Assembly (NCBI RefSeq): GCF_900098925.1
Contig: NZ_LT622344.1
Coordinates: 16,304-69,821, forward strand
From: Bacillus massiliglaciei
Lineage (GTDB): Bacteria > Bacillota > Bacilli > Bacillales > DSM-1321
Length of the DNA stretch: 53,518 bases
Direction of reading: 5' to 3'
In this document: in pieces, positions 48,419-53,518 of the stretch
Layout: each line of letters opens with the position of its first letter
Position numbering within the stretch: the first letter of the stretch is position 1
Notes under the pieces: generated by a model
The model's database searches: none
What the model saw: the letters and a program-made list of their open reading frames with translations, nothing else
Told to the model about the DNA's origin: nothing
Position numbers and translations under genes: made by a program

Positions 48419-49261
48419 ATGACAACATTTACCCCGCAGACGATTTGCGGACCGTATACATTGGATTATAGAAAGAAAACCTACATAATGGGCATTTTGA
48501 ACGTGACGCCGGATTCGTTTTCAGACGGAGGGAAATATAATCGTTTAGATGCCGCTTTGAAGCGTGCCGAGCAAATGGCCAAGGATGGTGCTGACATTTT
48601 GGATATAGGAGGAGAGTCGACCCGTCCTAATTATGTCCGTATATCCGACCAGGAGGAAATTGAACGGATCGCCCCGGTGATCGAGGCAGTCAGCCGCCGT
48701 ATCGATCTTCCAATTTCTGTTGATACGTATAAATCAGAGGTAGCAAAAGCGGCAGTGGAAGCAGGAGCCCATATAATCAATGATATATGGGGACTGAAGG
48801 CAGATCCTAAGATGGGAGAAGTGGCAGCGGAAAGCGATGTTCCTGTTATTTTGATGCATAACCGTGAGGATCAGGCTTATGGACACTTTATTCGGGATGC
48901 ATTTGAAGATTTATATGAGAGTATATCCCTGGCGAAAAAGGCAGGCGTGAAGCAGGAAAATATTATTTTGGATCCAGGGATTGGGTTTGCGAAGGACCTT
49001 TCCTTGAATTTGGAAATGATGCGGAATCTTAATAATCTTGTATCATTAGGGTTTCCTGTACTCTTGGCTGCTTCCCGCAAGTCGATGATTGGCGGGGTGC
49101 TGGATCTGCCGCCGGAAGAAAGGCTGGAGGGAACCATTGCAACCGTTTGTCACGGGATTCAGCAAGGATGTCATATGGTGCGGGTTCATGACGTGAAAGA
49201 ATGTGCGCGGGCAGCAAAGATGATGGACGCTTTAGTTGGAAAGGGGGAACACCATGGATAA
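48419..49261 (+). CDS. folP: Dihydropteroate synthase
   Basis: 280 residues from ATG 48419; called sul in B. subtilis and the target of sulfonamides. Joins p-aminobenzoate to dihydropterin pyrophosphate. Motifs: MGILNVTPDSFSDGGKY, DIGGESTRPNY, ISVDTYKSEVA, INDIWGLKADP, ILDPGIGFAKD, LLAASRKSMIG and VRVHDV. AAGGAG is 12 bp before this ATG; the frame is open to ATG 48368, so the N-terminus could be up to 17 residues longer. The next gene folB overlaps its end by 8 bp. The pABA synthesis genes that usually precede it are missing here. Confidence 0.94.
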   Translation: MTTFTPQTICGPYTLDYRKKTYIMGILNVTPDSFSDGGKYNRLDAALKRAEQMAKDGADILDIGGESTRPNYVRISDQEEIERIAPVIEAVSRRIDLPISVDTYKSEVAKAAVEAGAHIINDIWGLKADPKMGEVAAESDVPVILMHNREDQAYGHFIRDAFEDLYESISLAKKAGVKQENIILDPGIGFAKDLSLNLEMMRNLNNLVSLGFPVLLAASRKSMIGGVLDLPPEERLEGTIATVCHGIQQGCHMVRVHDVKECARAAKMMDALVGKGEHHG

Positions 49262-49622
49262 GATCTATGTAAACGGGATGGAATTCTACGGCTATCATGG
49301 AGTCTTTCCAGAAGAGACCCGGCTTGGCCAGAAGTTTATCGTAGACTTGATGGCAGAGACTGAATTAAGAGAAGCGGGTACCAGCGATAATCTGGAGAAA
49401 TCAGTCCATTACGGGGAATTGTTTGAAACAGTAAAAGCTGTTGTGGAAGGGAAGCCGTATAAATTAGTAGAATCCGTGGCAGAAAAGATTTCTGAAAGAG
49501 TGCTTTCTGATTTTCCGCGGGTACACACTTGTACGGTGAAGGTATATAAGCCGAACCCGCCAATTCCCGGTCATTATGAGTCCGTAGCAATTGAAATAGT
49601 AAGGGGACGGTCTCATGGATAA
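49254..49622 (+). CDS. folB: Dihydroneopterin aldolase
   Basis: 122 residues, folate pathway step before folK. Conserved segments: DKIYVNGMEFYGYHGVFPEE (Glu and His of the active site), LEKSVHYGELFETV, and VKVYKPNPPIPGHYESVAIEI with the catalytic lysine region. ATG 49254 sits in the end of folP (ATGGATAA) with AAGGGGG ahead. It overlaps folK in exactly the same eight-base arrangement. Confidence 0.96.
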   Translation: MDKIYVNGMEFYGYHGVFPEETRLGQKFIVDLMAETELREAGTSDNLEKSVHYGELFETVKAVVEGKPYKLVESVAEKISERVLSDFPRVHTCTVKVYKPNPPIPGHYESVAIEIVRGRSHG

Positions 49623-50142
49623 TCTGGCATACCTGTCTATTGGATCTAATATGGGGGACCGGCTGGCCACCTTTAAAAAAGCTGTGAAGCTATTGAATGA
49701 GTATCCGGAAATCCGAGTGATGGAAGCCTCTTCCCTGTATGAAACAGACCCGGTTGGATATACAGAACAGGATTGCTTTTTAAATGCCGTTCTGAAGCTG
49801 GAGACGTCCTTTGACCCGGAGAACTTGCTGCATGCTTGTCTGGATATTGAGAGCAAATTAGGCAGAAAAAGAGATATAAGGTGGGGTCCCCGGACTTTGG
49901 ACCTTGACATTTTACTGTATAATCAAGAGAATATTGAAACGGAGATACTTTCGATCCCGCATCCTCGGATACAGGAAAGAGCATTTGTGATGGTTCCTTT
50001 ATTGGAATTAGACCCAGACATCAAACTTCCGAATATGAGTGCGCCTTTAAGTGAAGATCTTAAGATGATTTCGAATAATGAAGGAGTCCGATTATGGAAG
50101 CAGAAAAATGGGGAAGAAGAATACGTGCTTTTCGAAAACTGA
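49615..50142 (+). CDS. folK: 6-hydroxymethyl-7,8-dihydropterin pyrophosphokinase
   Basis: 175 residues; activates dihydropterin for FolP. AYLSIGSNMGDRLATFKKAV, SSLYETDPVGYTEQDCFLNAV, GRKRDIRWGPRTLDLDILLY (metal-binding DxD) and IPHPRIQERAFVMVPLLEL are all in place. Start ATG 49615 overlaps the folB stop. AAGGGGACGG serves as Shine-Dalgarno. Its 3' end overlaps yazB by 49 bp. Confidence 0.96.
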   Translation: MDNLAYLSIGSNMGDRLATFKKAVKLLNEYPEIRVMEASSLYETDPVGYTEQDCFLNAVLKLETSFDPENLLHACLDIESKLGRKRDIRWGPRTLDLDILLYNQENIETEILSIPHPRIQERAFVMVPLLELDPDIKLPNMSAPLSEDLKMISNNEGVRLWKQKNGEEEYVLFEN

Positions 50143-50306
50143 AGGGTTTTACCCAAGAAGAATTTGCGAGGGAAATAGGGGTCCCGATTTCCCTGCTTGG
50201 TGAAGTAGAGAGAGGGAACAAGATGCCTTCGGAGCAGCTATTGCATGATGTGGCTGATAGACTCCATGTTTCATTGCGGGAACTTGAGCCGCCGGAAGAT
50301 AAATGA
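50094..50306 (+). CDS. yazB: Small XRE-family HTH protein YazB
   Basis: 70 residues, a single helix-turn-helix of the XRE/SinR type: RRIRAFRKLKGFTQEEFAREIGVP and LLGEVERGNKMPSEQLLHDVADRL. No other domain. The conserved place inside the folate operon suggests a regulator, but its targets are unknown. It starts 49 bp before the end of folK (ATG 50094), and dusB follows 27 bp later. Confidence 0.92.
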   Translation: MEAEKWGRRIRAFRKLKGFTQEEFAREIGVPISLLGEVERGNKMPSEQLLHDVADRLHVSLRELEPPEDK

Positions 50307-50333
50307 AAAAAAGAAACAAGGAGGGTACTCCCT

Positions 50334-51332
50334 TTGTTAAAGATTGGCGATATTGAAATGAAAAACCCAGTGGTGCTGGCACCGATGGCTGGGGTATGTA
50401 ACTCTGCATTCAGGCTGACAGTCAAGGAATTTGGTGCCGGACTTGTGTGCGCAGAAATGATCAGCGACAAAGGAATCGTTTTTAAGAATGAAAGAACGAT
50501 GAATATGCTTTATATAGATGAAAGAGAAAAACCCCTGAGTCTTCAGATCTTTGGCGGAGATAAGAAAACATTAGTAGAGGCTGCCAAATATGTGGATAAA
50601 AACTCGACGGCAGACATTATTGATATCAATATGGGCTGTCCGGTTAATAAGATCATTAAGTGTGAAGCGGGTGCCAGATGGCTTTTGGATCCTGATAAAA
50701 TATATGATATGGTTTCTGCTGTTGTCGATGCTGTTGATAAACCGGTAACTGTCAAAATGCGAATCGGCTGGGATGACGAACATATATTCGCTGTGGAAAA
50801 TGCGCAGGCGGTTGAACGCGCAGGCGGAAAAGCAGTTTCTGTACACGGCAGAACGCGTGTTCAAATGTATGAAGGAAAGGCGAATTGGGATATCATCCGC
50901 GAAGTGAAGGAGTCCGTAAACATTCCGGTCATTGGGAATGGAGATGTTGAAACACCTCAAGACGCTGAGAGAATGCTGAAAGAAACAGGTGTAGACGGTG
51001 TGATGATCGGCCGTGCCGCCCTCGGGAATCCATGGATGATCTATCAAACGGTGAAGTACCTGGAGACTGGTGAATTTGTCGGCGAGCCGTCCGTCCGTGA
51101 AAAAATGGATGTGTGCGTTCTTCATATGGATCGATTGATTGCTCTTAAGAATGAGCACATCGCCGTCTTGGAAATGAGAAAGCATGCAGCCTGGTATCTA
51201 AAAGGCGTTCCAGGAAATGGTCATGCCCGAAAAGGCATTAATGAGTGCAACACCCGGGAAGACGTGGTCAGACTTCTATATGGAATGGTTGATGAGATAG
51301 AAGCACGGCAGCAGAATATACAAATGGTTTAA
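50334..51332 (+). CDS. dusB: tRNA-dihydrouridine synthase (DusB-like, YacF)
   Basis: 332 residues, FMN-dependent TIM-barrel enzyme reducing uridines in tRNA; recent work ties the Bacillus enzyme to several D-loop sites, but I cannot tell which. Motifs: VVLAPMAGVCNSAFR (FMN), SLQIFGGD, DINMGCPVNKIIKCEAGARWL with the catalytic cysteine nearby, KMRIGWDDEH, VHGRTR, and IGRAALGNPW. Start TTG 50334 follows AAGGAGGG by 9 bp. Last gene of the fol operon; a terminator follows. Confidence 0.94.
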   Translation: MLKIGDIEMKNPVVLAPMAGVCNSAFRLTVKEFGAGLVCAEMISDKGIVFKNERTMNMLYIDEREKPLSLQIFGGDKKTLVEAAKYVDKNSTADIIDINMGCPVNKIIKCEAGARWLLDPDKIYDMVSAVVDAVDKPVTVKMRIGWDDEHIFAVENAQAVERAGGKAVSVHGRTRVQMYEGKANWDIIREVKESVNIPVIGNGDVETPQDAERMLKETGVDGVMIGRAALGNPWMIYQTVKYLETGEFVGEPSVREKMDVCVLHMDRLIALKNEHIAVLEMRKHAAWYLKGVPGNGHARKGINECNTREDVVRLLYGMVDEIEARQQNIQMV

Positions 51333-51336
51333 ACGT

Positions 51337-51365
51337 TTGACATTACCTTCCTATTTTTCTATAAT
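51337..51365 (+). promoter_or_regulatory. Consensus sigma-A promoter directly before a terminator
   Basis: TTGACA (51337-51342), 17-bp spacer, TATAAT (51360-51365): perfect boxes. Start would be about 51372, only some 5 bases before the terminator hairpin at 51377. Confidence 0.8.
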
Positions 51366-51376
51366 ACGCTTTATTC

Positions 51377-51406
51377 AAACTGCCAGAGATTACTGGCAGT
51401 TTTTAT
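51377..51406 (+). terminator. Terminator between dusB and lysS
   Basis: AAACTGCCAG and CTGGCAGTTT pair perfectly with a 6-nt loop; TTTTTAT follows. Confidence 0.85.
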
Positions 51407-51503
51407 ATGGAATCTGGAAGAATATTTTTAGATAAAAGGCTGTTCGATTGTTATAGATTATGTAAAAATGAATAAGGATGCAGAATTTTATATACATGTC
51501 TGA

Positions 51504-53015
<1,512 letters not shown>

Positions 53016-53028
53016 TTTAAGAAATAAC

Positions 53029-53090
53029 CGGTCTGGTTTTTCTCATTAAGAGACTGAGTTCTCTGGAGAAAACCAGGCCGTTTTTCTTTT
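53029..53090 (+). terminator. Terminator of lysS
   Basis: CGGTCTGGTTTTTCTC (53029-53044) pairs with GAGAAAACCAGGCCG (53066-53080); TTTTTCTTTT follows. Confidence 0.9.
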
Positions 53091-53155
53091 TTATAGAGGC
53101 CGAATATTTACAATACATAAATATTATTATTTCGAAAAAACTTTCAAAAAAACTA

Positions 53156-53184
53156 TTGCCTAGCGGGGTTAACGGTGGTATATT
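53156..53184 (+). promoter_or_regulatory. rrn promoter P1
   Basis: TTGCCT (53156-53161), 17-bp spacer, TATATT (53179-53184), with A tracts upstream that could act as an UP element. Confidence 0.6.
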
Positions 53185-53249
53185 TATATCTGTTGTTACG
53201 AGCGAGTTACAAACTGATTTAAAGATTTAAAAAAACTTCAAAAAAGTTG

Positions 53250-53278
53250 TTGACTTGTTCTGAGATACATGATAAACT
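53250..53278 (+). promoter_or_regulatory. rrn promoter P2
   Basis: TTGACT (53250-53255), 17-bp spacer, TAAACT (53273-53278), preceded by A/T tracts; the leader CTCTTTGAAAACTGAACAAA follows, as in Bacillus rrn operons. Confidence 0.75.
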
Positions 53279-53427
53279 AATTAAGTTGCTTTAAGATAAT
53301 TGCTCTTTGAAAACTGAACAAAACAAAGCGTAAACGTACGATATATAGTGAACTAACACTATTCAAAAAAAGTAATGTTGACCATTGATGTATATCAATG
53401 CCAGCACTTCTATGAGCAAGTCAAACA

Positions 53428-53518
53428 TTCTTCGGAGAGTTTGATCCTGGCTCAGGACGAACGCTGGCGGCGTGCCTAATACATGCAAGTCGAGCGAATC
53501 AAAGGGAGCTTGCTCCCG
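53428..53518 (+). rRNA. rrs: 16S ribosomal RNA, 5' end (cut by window end)
   Basis: AGAGTTTGATCCTGGCTCAG at 53436-53455 is the universal 16S start, followed by GACGAACGCTGGCGGCGTGC and the beginning of V1. The mature 5' end is set 8 bases upstream by analogy with B. subtilis. The V1 loop reads GGGAGCTTGCTCCC, typical of Bacillaceae. Confidence 0.97.

Overview
The window is a colinear stretch of a low-to-moderate GC, endospore-forming Firmicute chromosome, most likely a Bacillaceae species close to but distinct from Bacillus subtilis. It carries sporulation genes found only in spore formers (csfB/gin, yabG, sspF, spoVG, fin, spoVT, yabP, yabQ, spoIIE). Gene order matches, from memory, the B. 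subtilis 168 segment between two rRNA operons near the origin. It starts inside a 5S rRNA gene and ends in the first 91 bases of a 16S rRNA gene, both on the + strand, so the block lies between two directly repeated rrn operons. Almost every gene is on the + strand; abrB and a tRNA-Glu/tRNA-Met pair are the exceptions.

Layout. 1-730: 5S end, two near-identical terminators, a dispersed Bacillaceae palindromic repeat. 0.7-8.1 kb: csfB, an Orn/Lys/Arg decarboxylase, tmk, darA, holB, ricT, yabA, trmN6, yazA, rsmI (replication, c-di-AMP sensing, RNA modification). 8.1-16.7 kb: abrB (minus), metS, tatD, yabE, rnmV, ksgA, yabG, veg. 16.7-25.4 kb: sspF, ispE, purR, ridA, an IS200-type insertion, spoVG, glmU, prs, ctc, pth, fin. 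25.4-35.1 kb: mfd, spoVT, a lipid-flippase-like gene, mazG, rqcP, yabP, yabQ, divIC, yabR. 35.3-44.3 kb: two tRNAs (minus), spoIIE, yabS, yabT, tilS, hprT, ftsH. 44.6-53.0 kb: coaX, hslO, a PrsA-like foldase, cysK, folP-folB-folK, yazB, dusB, lysS; then tandem rrn promoters and 16S.

How it works together. The block mixes housekeeping translation and nucleotide functions (metS, lysS, pth, ksgA, rnmV, rsmI, prs, purR, glmU) with compartment-specific sporulation functions. Promoter sequences readable here support this: a sigF promoter for csfB, sigH for spoVG, sigB for ctc, sigG for spoVT, sigK-like for yabG, sigE-like for yabP, and a Spo0A-type sigA promoter with 21-bp spacing for spoIIE. AbrB, which represses spoVG in B. 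subtilis, is encoded in the same window.

Departures from the reference order are the main accessory signals: no xpaC/yaaN between csfB and the decarboxylase, no yaaR between darA and holB (replaced by a terminator), no pabB-pabA-pabC between cysK and folP, and an IS200-type element between ridA and spoVG. I found no CRISPR array, phage, toxin-antitoxin or defence locus. The most interesting unexplained signals are RNA-level: a roughly 107-nt structured element upstream of the ctc sigB promoter, an intrinsic-terminator hairpin in the metS leader, hairpins burying the Shine-Dalgarno sequences of yabS and the IS transposase, a possible ATT start for yabE, and a sigA promoter placed directly in front of a terminator upstream of lysS. 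These are read by eye; no folding or database search was run.
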